Source: Alphaproteobacteria bacterium (GTDB taxonomy: Bacteria; Pseudomonadota; Alphaproteobacteria; CAAGCB01; CAG-977). From it: a stretch of 64,000 nucleotides of DNA. The notes beneath the pieces are model-generated. The model was not told the origin of the DNA. It searched no databases and saw only the letters and a program-made list of their open reading frames with translations. Made by a program: the position numbers and the translations under genes. The stretch lies in assembly GCA_017480385.1 (NCBI GenBank), contig JAFVAT010000033.1:1-64000 (forward strand), in the 5' to 3' direction. Shown here piece by piece: positions 38,603-46,684 of this stretch. Every line of letters begins with the position of its first letter. Position 1 is the stretch's first letter.

Positions 38603-40738
38603 ATGCCAGAACAGCCAAATACCCCAACTGCGGAAGAAGTTGAATACGAATATGTAGAAGTCCCGGAAGGACAAGCAGCAGAATATACCGAAACGGCTGA
38701 ATATGAATATGTTGAAGTTCCGGAGGGACAGGAAATAGAGTACGAATACGTTGAGGCGCCTGCAGCGGAAACGCCGGCGGTCGGAGAAGCTGTTGAGTAT
38801 GAATACGTTGAACAAGAAGTCCCGACCTTAGAGGCTGCGCCGGCAGCTGAAGAAGCCGTTGAGTATGAATATGTCGAACAAGAAGTCCCGACCTTAGAGG
38901 CCGCGCCGGCAGCTGAAGAAGCCGTTGAGTATGAATATGTCGAACAAGAAGTTCCTACCTTAGAGGCTGCGCCGGCAGCTGAAGAAGCCGTTGAGTATGA
39001 ATATGTCGAACAAGAAGTTCCTACCTTAGAGGCTGCGCCGGCAGCTGAAGAAGCCGTTGAGTATGAATATGTCGAACAAGAAGTCCCGACCTTAGAGGCT
39101 GCGCCGGCAGCTGAAGAAGCCGTTGAGTATGAATATGTCGAACAAGAAGTTCCGACATCAGAGGCTGCGCTGGCAGCTGAAGAAGCCGTTGAGTATGAAT
39201 ATGTCGAACAAGAAGTTCCGACATCAGAGGCTGCGCCGGCAGCCAGTATGCCCGCTGAACCGGAATTGCCAGAAGAGCTGGAACTCGCAGCGGCACCGGA
39301 GGCCCCTCTGCCCGAAGAACCGGAACTCGCAGCGGCACCGGAAGCTCCTCTGCCCGAAGAACCGGAACTTGCAGCGGCACCGGAGGCCCCTCTGCCTGAA
39401 GAGCCGGAACTTGAGGCAGCACCGGAAGCTCCTCTGCCTGAAGAACCGGATCCTGCAGCGGCACCGGAAGCTCCTCTGCCCGAAGAACCGGAACTTGCAG
39501 CGGCACCGGAAGCTCCTCTGCCTGAGGAACCGGAACTCGCAGCGGCACCGGAGGCCCCTCTGCCTGAGGAACCGGAACTTGCAGCGGCACCGGAAGCTCC
39601 TCTGCCTGAAGAACCGGAACCTGCAGCAGCACCGCAGGAAGATGTTGCTTCCAATGCTGAGGATTTAGAAGCCGTCAGTGAAACAGAAGCAAAAACGGAT
39701 CAGGCGTATGGCCCCGTTGAAAATGCGGCTTCTGCCGAAGAATTAGAATCTTTGGAAGCGCCCGCCGAAGCAAACGATTTGGAAACATTGGCAGCGGCAA
39801 CCGCCGCCGCGGTCGGAACGGCAGCCATAGATGCTCTGGCGGAGGAAGCTGCCGAGGAAGCCAATGAACCGGAAGATGATACTCAAATCATCGCTGAAGA
39901 AACGCAGGAAGAATCCGATCCGCAGGACGAATCAGACATGCTTCCCGCAACCGGAGGCTATTCCTTTGACGGTGCGCAAACCGCAAGTTTCGCCGGTTCC
40001 GACGTTATGGACAGCATCATTTTAACAAATGCTTCCCATGCCTTTGACCGGCTGTCCGAATGGTATTTGCTGATCAGCGAATTTTCAGTCACACCGCTGG
40101 AAGGCCAAAACGGTGCGGAAGTTCCGTTATCCGATGATATATTCTGCCAAGGAGCCTTCTTAAACGCGGACGGTTCTCATGCTCCCTTTGCCAATGAAGC
40201 TTTGCTGACCGTGCCTTCGGATCAAACCAATTTAGTTTTATGCGGATTGAACGCCATGTCTTTGGCCGGACAGGAAAATTCAACAATCGAGCTGTCCGAT
40301 TCCAACGGCATGCTGATCGGTCCGAATAACGTCCGGCTGATGTTCAGTCATGTGAACAAGCTCATCGTCCCTGATCTTCCGCCCCAATCTTCTGAAAACG
40401 CGCCGCGCAATGAACCGATTGTCTATGATCTGTCTCTGCCGGTCAAAAAGACTCAAGATGTTTTTATATTCTCAGCTGACAACAGTTCTGCCGAAACAGA
40501 CAAGGCTCATGTTTTAATCAAAGCCGGCTACAGTTTATACGGCTGGAATGTGTCCTTTGATAACGGGCAAATGATGAGTCTGGCAGATGTGCGTACCTAT
40601 CAAACAAGGCATGGCGTCCTGCCCGATGCAAACGGCAGAATCAGTTACGGCAAAACGCAGCTAACCTTTAAAAATGCTCAAAAAATCGGCGTTTATGAAA
40701 AGCCATCCTATTGCGGTTACGGCAAAAAGCCGGAATAA
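38603..40738 (+). CDS. Long acidic repeat protein (EYEYVE and APEAPLPEEP repeats) of unknown function
   Basis: A 711-residue protein. After MPEQPNTPTAEEVEYEYVEV come degenerate EYEYVE units, seven 22-residue repeats (VEYEYVEQEVPTLEAAPAA plus EEA), then eight 14-residue repeats (ELAAAPEAPLPEEP), an Ala/Glu linker (about 350-450) and a non-repetitive C-terminal domain (about 455-711) with mixed strands. The repeats are strongly acidic with Tyr pairs and Pro, so they should form an extended stalk or disordered spacer. There is no classical signal peptide. The ATG at 38603 (AGGAG 11 nt upstream) is preferred to 38537. I do not recognise the C-terminal domain. A scaffold or surface role is inferred only. 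Confidence 0.85.
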   Translation: MPEQPNTPTAEEVEYEYVEVPEGQAAEYTETAEYEYVEVPEGQEIEYEYVEAPAAETPAVGEAVEYEYVEQEVPTLEAAPAAEEAVEYEYVEQEVPTLEAAPAAEEAVEYEYVEQEVPTLEAAPAAEEAVEYEYVEQEVPTLEAAPAAEEAVEYEYVEQEVPTLEAAPAAEEAVEYEYVEQEVPTSEAALAAEEAVEYEYVEQEVPTSEAAPAASMPAEPELPEELELAAAPEAPLPEEPELAAAPEAPLPEEPELAAAPEAPLPEEPELEAAPEAPLPEEPDPAAAPEAPLPEEPELAAAPEAPLPEEPELAAAPEAPLPEEPELAAAPEAPLPEEPEPAAAPQEDVASNAEDLEAVSETEAKTDQAYGPVENAASAEELESLEAPAEANDLETLAAATAAAVGTAAIDALAEEAAEEANEPEDDTQIIAEETQEESDPQDESDMLPATGGYSFDGAQTASFAGSDVMDSIILTNASHAFDRLSEWYLLISEFSVTPLEGQNGAEVPLSDDIFCQGAFLNADGSHAPFANEALLTVPSDQTNLVLCGLNAMSLAGQENSTIELSDSNGMLIGPNNVRLMFSHVNKLIVPDLPPQSSENAPRNEPIVYDLSLPVKKTQDVFIFSADNSSAETDKAHVLIKAGYSLYGWNVSFDNGQMMSLADVRTYQTRHGVLPDANGRISYGKTQLTFKNAQKIGVYEKPSYCGYGKKPE
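38792..39253 (+). repeat. Seven in-frame 66-bp tandem repeats (22-residue unit)
   Basis: Units starting GTTGAGTATGAATA recur every 66 bp from 38792. Copies 2-6 are nearly identical at the DNA level, with silent and a few coding changes, which indicates recent expansion. They encode VEYEYVEQEVPT plus a ten-residue Ala/Glu segment. Confidence 0.95.
39281..39616 (+). repeat. Eight in-frame 42-bp tandem repeats (14-residue unit)
   Basis: Units starting GAACTCGCAGCGGCACCGGA recur every 42 bp and encode ELAAAPEAPLPEEP. Copies 4 and 5 carry substitutions (LEAAP, DPAAAP). A partial ninth copy follows to about 39632. Confidence 0.95.
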
Positions 40739-40760
40739 ACAAGCTCCTTCATATAATAAC

Positions 40761-40796
40761 AAAGCGGTCTTTATGAAAAAGGGCCGCTTTTTTTTA
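40761..40796. terminator. Bidirectional terminator between the repeat protein and rsmD
   Basis: The stem AAAGCGG(TC)TTT / AAAGGGCCGCTTT is followed by TTTTT on the plus strand. It overlaps the last codons of rsmD on the other strand. Confidence 0.75.
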
Positions 40797-41346
40797 CTTG
40801 CGCGAATAAAACAGCGGCTTTGCCATAACAGCGTTTTTCAAAAACAAGAAAAGAATCCGGCAAAACATTTTCCTCATCACGTGCCGTTTCAATAACACAT
40901 AACGTATGCGCATCGATCCAGCCCTGACTGCATAAAGCCTCCAATGCCGGTGAAACAAACCCCTTGGTATAGGGCGGATCCATAAACACCAAATCTGCCG
41001 GAGTTTCAGTCCAAGGAGGCAGGAAAGCATCAGGGAATAAGCGGACAGACAAACCCGCCCGAATAAACACGTCTGCATTTTTCCAAAAACACGCAGCAGC
41101 AGCCTGATCCTTTTCCGCCGCCGTCAGGGAAACAGCGCCGCGAGACAGCGCTTCCAATCCAAGGGCTCCAGTTCCCGCAAAAACGTCAAGCACATTGATT
41201 TCTTTCCATTCAAGCGCATTTTTGCGCAGATAAGAATCCAATATATTGAATACGGCCTCCCGCGCCCGATCCGAAGTCGGTCGAGTCGTTTTTCCTTCGG
41301 GAGCAAGTAATTTTTTTGCTTTGTATTTGCCGGCAATAATACGCAT
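40771..41346 (-). CDS. rsmD: 16S rRNA (guanine966-N2)-methyltransferase
   Basis: A 191-residue RsmD. It shows MRIIAGKYKAKKL at the start, RPTSDRAREAVFNIL, the SAM-binding DVFAGTGALGLEALSRGA and the catalytic DPPY motif in VFMDPPYTKGF. It methylates G966 of 16S rRNA in assembled 30S subunits. The start is ATG 41346 (AAAGGAA upstream), 16 codons inside the longest frame. It usually follows a pseudouridine synthase gene, as rluB here, but a plus-strand gene has been inserted between them. Confidence 0.95.
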   Translation of the reverse strand: MRIIAGKYKAKKLLAPEGKTTRPTSDRAREAVFNILDSYLRKNALEWKEINVLDVFAGTGALGLEALSRGAVSLTAAEKDQAAAACFWKNADVFIRAGLSVRLFPDAFLPPWTETPADLVFMDPPYTKGFVSPALEALCSQGWIDAHTLCVIETARDEENVLPDSFLVFEKRCYGKAAVLFAQVKKSGPFS

Positions 41347-41371
41347 TTTTAAATTCCTTTCGTCTTTTTTA

Positions 41372-41408
41372 TTTGACAAAAAAGACAAAATCAAGTATTT
41401 TTGTCAAA
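41372..41408 (+). promoter_or_regulatory. Promoter with 11-bp inverted repeat, possible operator
   Basis: TTGACA (41373-41378), a 17-nt spacer and TATTTT (41396-41401) make a good sigma70 promoter reading into the small repeat-protein gene. The -35 and -10 regions are themselves the two arms of a perfect inverted repeat, TTTGACAAAAA (41372-41382) and TTTTTGTCAAA (41398-41408). A repressor dimer bound there would cover the promoter. Confidence 0.6.
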
Positions 41409-41433
41409 AATATCTCAGCAAGCGCGGTTTTCA

Positions 41434-41775
41434 ATGACTAAATCCATGAAAGAATTTTGCCTGGGAACGTATCCGATTTTTGATTTGATGCCCAGTGGTT
41501 TAAAAAATACACAGGCAGGAGAAAAACGCCGTGCGATTGGCTTCGGTCGTGAAAGCGAAACGATTTCCCGTTCGACGGAAAGTCTTTTGCTTGAAAAATT
41601 AGGATATCGTCGTGCGATTGGTTTTGGCCGCGAAAACGAATTGATCAAAAATGGCCCTTCCGGCAAAGAAACAGCCGCAGGTTTCGGGCGTAAGAACGAA
41701 CCGGTCGCACAGCCGGCAAAGGCTGTCCGCCCTATCGGATTTAAAATTTCCCGCATCAGGACGCCTGACAGATAG
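41434..41775 (+). CDS. Small basic protein with RAIGFGRENE-type repeats
   Basis: A 113-residue protein reading MTKSMKEFCLGTYPIFDLMP, then three copies of a GFGR motif (RAIGFGRESE, RAIGFGRENE, TAAGFGRKNE) and a degenerate fourth (RPIGFKISRIR). It is basic, with no signal peptide or membrane helix. The family is not recognised. It has a clear promoter and its own terminator, and it splits the usual rluB-rsmD neighbourhood on the opposite strand, so it looks like an insertion. The start at ATG 41434 lacks a strong ribosome binding site. A minus-strand frame of similar length overlaps it and cannot be fully excluded. Confidence 0.65.
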   Translation: MTKSMKEFCLGTYPIFDLMPSGLKNTQAGEKRRAIGFGRESETISRSTESLLLEKLGYRRAIGFGRENELIKNGPSGKETAAGFGRKNEPVAQPAKAVRPIGFKISRIRTPDR

Positions 41776-41803
41776 TTTTTCATTTCTCTTTTCCCAAAAA
41801 CTT

Positions 41804-41832
41804 GGGGAGGCTTTTCGGTCTCCCCCTTTTTT
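41804..41832 (+). terminator. Intrinsic terminator after the GFGR-repeat gene
   Basis: The stem GGGGAG/CTCCCC (41804-41809 with 41820-41825) is followed by CTTTTTT on the plus strand. Confidence 0.75.
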
Positions 41833-41839
41833 ATCCTTT

Positions 41840-42613
41840 TTATGCTTTTTTTAAACGCTGCTTATTCCGAGGCGGAGGAATAAAAACACCCAATCCTCCT
41901 AATTGCTCGTTTAAAATTTTAGCGTTGATTTCGTCTATACCGCCTTTGGGCAAAGCGCCCAACTGAAAGGGCCCGTAAGAAATACGGATCAGACGTGTCA
42001 CCTGTACGCCTAACGCCTCCATCAAGCGCCGAATTTCACGGTTTTTTCCTTCTTTTAGAGAAACCGTCAGCCATGTGTTTGTCCCCTGCTTTTTATCAAC
42101 AACGGCCTGCACTCCGGCGTAGCGTATGCCTTCCGCCACAATGCCCTGCGCCAGTTTGGCAATCATCTCCGGCGTCATATCGCCGTGAATGCGCACACGG
42201 TACCGCCTGACCCACCCGGTTGAAGGCAATTCAATGCGTCTGGCCAATTCCCCGTCGTTTGTCAGCAGCAATAAGCCTTCCGAGTTCAAATCCAGCCGCC
42301 CTATGGAAATAACGCGCGGCAAAGTATCCGGCAAAGCATCAAAAACAGTTGGCCGGCCCTGCGGATCTTTATGCGACGTGATCAGCCCCGCCGGTTTATA
42401 ATAGCGCCAAACCCTTGTTCTTTCTTTCACCGGCAAAGGCTTTTGATCCACAGTAATCCTGTCACTTGGCGCAACCGTAAAAGCCGGCGATGTCAGTACT
42501 TGACCGTTAACGGCAATTCGACCTTGTTCAATATACCGTTCTGCTTCGCGGCGGGAACAAATGCCGGCGCGCGCAATAACCTTAGCGATTCTTTCGCCTT
42601 TTAACGTATTCAT
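41840..42613 (-). CDS. rluB: rRNA pseudouridine synthase, RsuA/RluB family
   Basis: A 257-residue protein with an N-terminal S4 RNA-binding domain (RIAKVIARAGICSRREAERY) and the RsuA-family catalytic domain (SIGRLDLNSEGLLLLTNDGE with the catalytic Asp; GKNREIRRLMEALG). RluB modifies U2605 of 23S rRNA; RluE/RluF-type specificity cannot be excluded. Its ATG overlaps the stop of the upstream transglycosylase gene (ATGA), so translation is coupled. Confidence 0.88.
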   Translation of the reverse strand: MNTLKGERIAKVIARAGICSRREAERYIEQGRIAVNGQVLTSPAFTVAPSDRITVDQKPLPVKERTRVWRYYKPAGLITSHKDPQGRPTVFDALPDTLPRVISIGRLDLNSEGLLLLTNDGELARRIELPSTGWVRRYRVRIHGDMTPEMIAKLAQGIVAEGIRYAGVQAVVDKKQGTNTWLTVSLKEGKNREIRRLMEALGVQVTRLIRISYGPFQLGALPKGGIDEINAKILNEQLGGLGVFIPPPRNKQRLKKA

Positions 42614-43776
42614 CTGATTTCCTTTTTAAGCTGATCAAACGGTTCTGCCGCAGCCAGGCTTGCCGTCATTAAAACGGGCAGAGGCGCCTGAATCAAATAT
42701 TCGTCCGTTTCAAAAAATGTGGCCTGATCCGCCGTATAAACGGGACGCACCACAGATCCTGTTTCAGCTTCCAATGCCGTTATTCCCCCGGTTTGGTAAC
42801 CGGTTTTTATCACAGGCAGCAAATCCGCCGAAACAGCATCGCTGCGGCCGGAAGCGGCCTGCATTTTCAGCACGGGCCGATTCAGCGTGCGCAAGGCCTC
42901 TTCGTCATCAAGATTTACGCCCTCCCCCGGTAAAATTTTAGCCAGTTCAAAGCTTTCGACAACCTTGGGCATCGGCGGCGGCGCTCCGTTCAACGAGGCC
43001 GTAGTTTTGCCCGATTCCAATTTTAAAATTGGAGCCTCGACAACGACGGAAGACTTTTTGGACTTGCGTTCTTTCGGCTGTTTGTCCAGCCATACTTTCA
43101 ACGACTTCGGCAATACCGTAAAGCGTTCGATTTTATCTTGAAAAATTTCCTCGATTTTCTGACGGACCTGACGCACCGTCCTCATTTTTTTCTTTTCAGT
43201 ATAAAAAATCGGCGGATTGGCCATAGCGGCCTCGGGAAACAAATCGGCAGCATACTTATGCGGCGTAAATTTATCCGCGCGCAGCAGCATGACCGCACCG
43301 GACGGTCCCATAAAATGAGCCAAATACAGGTCTACGGGTGAAATTTCTCCGCCGATTTGATCGCTTAAAATTTTTTGATTGCTCTTGGCAAATTCAGCCG
43401 CCAGCAAAGCCGAAATACGCGGCGATCGGCGCAAAGACAGAATTTCTTCCCGGTCCTCTTCGCTCTTCACACGGTACCGCCCTCTGCCGTCACGATAAAT
43501 CTGTGAAGCCAGCCGCGCATAGCCGTACTTGGCGCCATGCAGCTTCATTTGCTGCAACCAAGTATCAGCCGTAAATTGATATAATCCTTCCGCGCTGGAC
43601 CGTTCTGCCGCGGCATTGACCTCGAACCGGCTTTCATGTCCGGCTTTGGCCAGCATATAATCAAAGCTGACGCCGGCCAATTCGCTGGCTTCCTGAATAT
43701 AGCGCACGATTTCCCGATCGACTTTAAAGCCGCCGATTTTATAAACCGTATTTTCTATTGCAACGTCCGCCGCCAC
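42610..43776 (-). CDS. Lytic transglycosylase (SLT domain) protein
   Basis: A 388-residue protein. The N-terminal 200 residues are a lysozyme-like SLT domain: AGVSFDYMLAKAGHESRFEV with the catalytic Glu in HESRF, then SAEGLYQFTADTWLQQM and a YLAHFMGPSGA motif. The C-terminal half is low-complexity and basic to acidic. Such enzymes cut the glycan strand with anhydro-muramic acid formation. No N-terminal signal peptide is apparent, which is odd for a murein enzyme and recalls alphaproteobacterial SLT proteins tied to prophage or envelope machines. GTG 43776 with GGAAAGGA upstream is preferred to the TTG 11 codons earlier. Confidence 0.8.
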   Translation of the reverse strand: MAADVAIENTVYKIGGFKVDREIVRYIQEASELAGVSFDYMLAKAGHESRFEVNAAAERSSAEGLYQFTADTWLQQMKLHGAKYGYARLASQIYRDGRGRYRVKSEEDREEILSLRRSPRISALLAAEFAKSNQKILSDQIGGEISPVDLYLAHFMGPSGAVMLLRADKFTPHKYAADLFPEAAMANPPIFYTEKKKMRTVRQVRQKIEEIFQDKIERFTVLPKSLKVWLDKQPKERKSKKSSVVVEAPILKLESGKTTASLNGAPPPMPKVVESFELAKILPGEGVNLDDEEALRTLNRPVLKMQAASGRSDAVSADLLPVIKTGYQTGGITALEAETGSVVRPVYTADQATFFETDEYLIQAPLPVLMTASLAAAEPFDQLKKEIR

Positions 43777-43838
43777 ATCATTATCCTTTCCGAATCGGCA
43801 GTATAACAACCGCCGTATAGCTTTAAAAGAGGTTTTTC

Positions 43839-44342
43839 TTGACTTCCGTTATCAAGAACGACACCTTAGATCATATGAATACTTTTTTAAAATTTGTTAT
43901 AGAAACAGCAATAAATGCGGCAAAACAAGCAATGGAATTTCAGGAAGTTCCCGTTGCAGCCGTTATTTTTTCCGCACACGATGAAAAAATTATTTCGACA
44001 GCTGCCAACCGTACCGAACGCGATCACGATCCGACGGCTCATGCAGAAATTTTAGCACTCCGGTCAGCAGCCGCCCTCTTGCGCCAAACGCGTCTGACGG
44101 ATTATGATATGTACGTCACGCTTGAACCCTGTCCGATGTGCGCGACGGCAATTTCTTTTGCCAGAATAAAGCGGCTGTATTTCGGCGCCTATGACGTTAA
44201 GGGCGGCAGTGTGGACCATGGATGCCGCCTTTATCAGAATGCGCCGAATCTTTACGTACCGGAGGTCTACGGCGGCATTGCCCAAACACAGTGCGAAAAG
44301 CTGCTGACGTCTTTTTTTCAAACCCTGCGCGGAGCCGATTAA
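43839..44342 (+). CDS. tadA: tRNA-specific adenosine deaminase
   Basis: A 167-residue CDA-fold deaminase. Zinc and catalytic motifs are DPTAHAEILALRSAA (HAE) and EPCPMCATAISFARI (PCxxC). It converts A34 to inosine in tRNA-Arg(ACG). TTG 43839 is taken as start because AGAGG lies 6 nt upstream; the ATG at 43875 has no visible site but would give a more usual length. It is divergent from the transglycosylase gene and overlaps xseA by one base (TAATG). Confidence 0.92.
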   Translation: MTSVIKNDTLDHMNTFLKFVIETAINAAKQAMEFQEVPVAAVIFSAHDEKIISTAANRTERDHDPTAHAEILALRSAAALLRQTRLTDYDMYVTLEPCPMCATAISFARIKRLYFGAYDVKGGSVDHGCRLYQNAPNLYVPEVYGGIAQTQCEKLLTSFFQTLRGAD

Positions 44343-45814
44343 TGCCAACAAAACCTTTATTCCTGAACTCGCCCGTTTTAACGCAGGACCTTTTTGCCCC
44401 TGCGGACAAACAATCCGCTCCCCTTTCTGTCACGGCTTTGTCTTTAACATTGAAAACTTTGGTTGAAAAAAGCTTTGCCAATGTCCGCGTCAAAGGAGAA
44501 ATCTCCGGATTAAAAAAAGCGGCTTCAGGTCATATTTACTTTGCCTTAAAAGATGAAGAATCCGTTTTGGACGGCGTTTGCTGGCGCGGCGGCTCCGCTA
44601 AATTGGGCGTTATGCCGCAGGACGGGCTGGAGGTCATCTGCACCGGCAAGATTACGACTTACCCCGGTCGTTCAAAATATCAAATGGTTATTGAAACCAT
44701 GGAAGCCGCCGGCGTCGGTGCCTTGCTCAAATTATTGGAGGAACGCCGCCAAAAGCTGGAGGCGGAGGGATTGTTTTCCCCCGCGCGCAAAAAGCCTGTT
44801 CCCTTTCTGCCGAAAGTCATCGGCGTGATCACTTCGCCGACAGGAGCCGTTATCCGCGATATTCTGCACCGTTTGACAGACCGTTTTCCCCGTCACGTTT
44901 TATTGTGGCCCTCGTTAATGCAGGGGGAAGAAGCGGCAGAACAGGTGGCTCAGGCCATTCGGGGCTTCAATGCCATTCCCGAAGGCGGATTGGAAACGCC
45001 CGACGGCTTGTTGCCTCGTCCTGACGTGCTGATTGTTGCGCGCGGCGGCGGTTCATTGGAAGATTTATGGGCCTTTAATGAAGAAATTGTTGTCAGAGCG
45101 GCGGCTGAATCTGATATTCCGCTGATTTCCGCCGTCGGCCATGAAACCGACACGACCTTGATCGATTACGCGGCGGACCTGCGCGCGCCGACACCGACAG
45201 GAGCGGCGGAAAAAGCCGTTCCCGTCCGTCAGGAACTGCAATTGCAGCTGTCAGAAACAGAACTGCGGCTGCGGCGGGCCGCTGACCGGTTATGTCGGGA
45301 ACAGGAAAATATTCTGAGCGGCTTATCCCGCGGTTTGCCTCCGTTAGACCAGCTTGTCGGCGAACAGCAGCAGAGGCTGGACGACCGCACGGAAAGAATG
45401 GAAAACGCTTTTAAAACCTTTTTCTTTAATAAAAAGAGTGTGTTAAACGCTTCCGCCCTGCGCCTGATCCGTCCCGATGTTTTGCTGGAACGCTGTCAGA
45501 ACCGGCTGATTCAGGCAGCCCTGCCGCTGGAGGGGCAAATCAGGAATATGATGACACAGACAGAAAATCGTTTGCAAACGGCCTTTCGTCTGTTAGAAAG
45601 TTTCTCATACGAACGTGTTTTGGAACGCGGCTTTATTTTGGTTTTAACGCCGCAGGGCAAACCGGTCACAACGGCGGCGGAAGCGACGGCTCATTCCGAA
45701 TTGCAGTTACGCTTTTCTGATGATACGTTACGCGTATCGACAAACGGAAAACCGCATAAGGCTGCCAAAAAACAAAAGCAGAGCTTTGATGACAAGCAGG
45801 GGCAATTGTTATGA
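44342..45814 (+). CDS. xseA: Exodeoxyribonuclease VII large subunit
   Basis: A 490-residue XseA with an N-terminal OB fold (FANVRVKGEISGLKKAASGH), the nuclease core (GVITSPTGAVIRDILHR, DVLIVARGGGSLEDLWAFNE, SAVGHETDTTLIDYAADLRA) and a long coiled-coil C-terminal arm. With XseB it degrades single-stranded DNA to oligonucleotides. The start is the ATG overlapping the tadA stop; the longer frame reaching 44222 overlaps tadA and is rejected. xseB is not in the window. Confidence 0.95.
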   Translation: MPTKPLFLNSPVLTQDLFAPADKQSAPLSVTALSLTLKTLVEKSFANVRVKGEISGLKKAASGHIYFALKDEESVLDGVCWRGGSAKLGVMPQDGLEVICTGKITTYPGRSKYQMVIETMEAAGVGALLKLLEERRQKLEAEGLFSPARKKPVPFLPKVIGVITSPTGAVIRDILHRLTDRFPRHVLLWPSLMQGEEAAEQVAQAIRGFNAIPEGGLETPDGLLPRPDVLIVARGGGSLEDLWAFNEEIVVRAAAESDIPLISAVGHETDTTLIDYAADLRAPTPTGAAEKAVPVRQELQLQLSETELRLRRAADRLCREQENILSGLSRGLPPLDQLVGEQQQRLDDRTERMENAFKTFFFNKKSVLNASALRLIRPDVLLERCQNRLIQAALPLEGQIRNMMTQTENRLQTAFRLLESFSYERVLERGFILVLTPQGKPVTTAAEATAHSELQLRFSDDTLRVSTNGKPHKAAKKQKQSFDDKQGQLL

Positions 45815-46680
45815 AACTTTTTTTTCTTTTAATGCTTTTCTTTTGGACGGCACAGCCCGCTCACAGCATGGAAATGCCGACGCTGTCCCTGCATGGTCAG
45901 ATCCGGCAGGGTGAAATGCTGTTCGGGCACGTCGCCCCCGAATCAAAAGTCACGCTCAATGGGGAACAGATCAGTCCGCGTTCCGACGGCTGGTTTGCTT
46001 TCGGAATCGGACGGAACGATACGGACCCGCTTGTTTTTAATATTGAACAGGGCGATCGGAAAGCGACCTATTCTTTTCAGATTGAACCGCGTGAGTGGCG
46101 CGTACAGCGCGTGGACGGACTGCCGCAAAATACGGTAACCCCCTCCCCTGAAGAAGAACAGCGCATTGCCGATGAAATGGTCTTAACCCAAAACGCCCGC
46201 CAGAAAAGTATAGATATGGAACTGCCGCTGTGCTTTTCCATGCCGGCGAAAGGACGCATTTCTAGTATTTACGGCTCTCAGCGCATTTTGAACGGCGTGC
46301 CGAAAACACCGCATAATGCTTTGGATATCGCAAACAAGGAAGGCACGCTCATCACCGCTCCGGCGGACGGCATTGTCCTGTTGGTTCACGAAGATATGTT
46401 TTTATCCGGCAAAACCGTTCTGATCGGTCATGGCCAAAATGTTGTGACCAGCTATATCCATATGAGCAAAATCGCCGTCAAAGAAGGACAGCAGATAAAA
46501 AAAGGCGATGAAATCGGACGGATCGGCATGACCGGACGCGCGACGGGTCCTCATCTGCATTGGGTTGTTTCTTGGAAAATGAAACGCGTTGATCCGCAGG
46601 TATTTTTAAAAAATTCCGAAAAATTCTGCTCTGTTCAGGCCAAAGGGCCAGCTTCTGTTTCACAAAAAGCGAAGAGGTGA
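45811..46680 (+). CDS. Secreted M23 family peptidase
   Basis: A 289-residue exported protein. The signal peptide (MKLFFLLMLFFWTAQPAHS) is followed by a small beta domain (about 25-105, VTLNGEQISPRSDGWFAFGI) and a LytM domain with zinc motifs HNALDIA and GPHLHWVV. It should cut murein crosslinks in the periplasm. It overlaps xseA by 4 nt (ATGA) and is followed after 4 nt by the next gene, so xseA, this gene and the secreted unknown form one operon. It is the third M23 protein in the window and has no transmembrane anchor or coiled coil. Confidence 0.88.
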   Translation: MKLFFLLMLFFWTAQPAHSMEMPTLSLHGQIRQGEMLFGHVAPESKVTLNGEQISPRSDGWFAFGIGRNDTDPLVFNIEQGDRKATYSFQIEPREWRVQRVDGLPQNTVTPSPEEEQRIADEMVLTQNARQKSIDMELPLCFSMPAKGRISSIYGSQRILNGVPKTPHNALDIANKEGTLITAPADGIVLLVHEDMFLSGKTVLIGHGQNVVTSYIHMSKIAVKEGQQIKKGDEIGRIGMTGRATGPHLHWVVSWKMKRVDPQVFLKNSEKFCSVQAKGPASVSQKAKR

Positions 46681-46684
46681 CATC

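Noticed and set aside
38792-39632. Possible CRISPR or satellite array
   Set aside because: The repeats are contiguous, without spacers, stay in frame and encode a continuous protein, so they are coding tandem repeats.
38479-39654. 391-codon minus-strand frame opposite the acidic repeats
   Set aside because: It arises because the 66- and 42-bp repeats lack stops in this frame; it has no ribosome binding site and a repetitive Ser/Gly/Ala composition that mirrors the sense strand.
41415-41783. 122-codon minus-strand frame opposite the GFGR-repeat gene
   Set aside because: It would fit the rluB-rsmD direction, but the promoter, terminator and protein repeats favour the plus strand. Rejected with moderate certainty.
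44222-44341. Longer xseA start upstream of 44342
   Set aside because: This extension lies fully inside tadA, and the ATG overlapping the tadA stop gives the normal XseA N-terminus.
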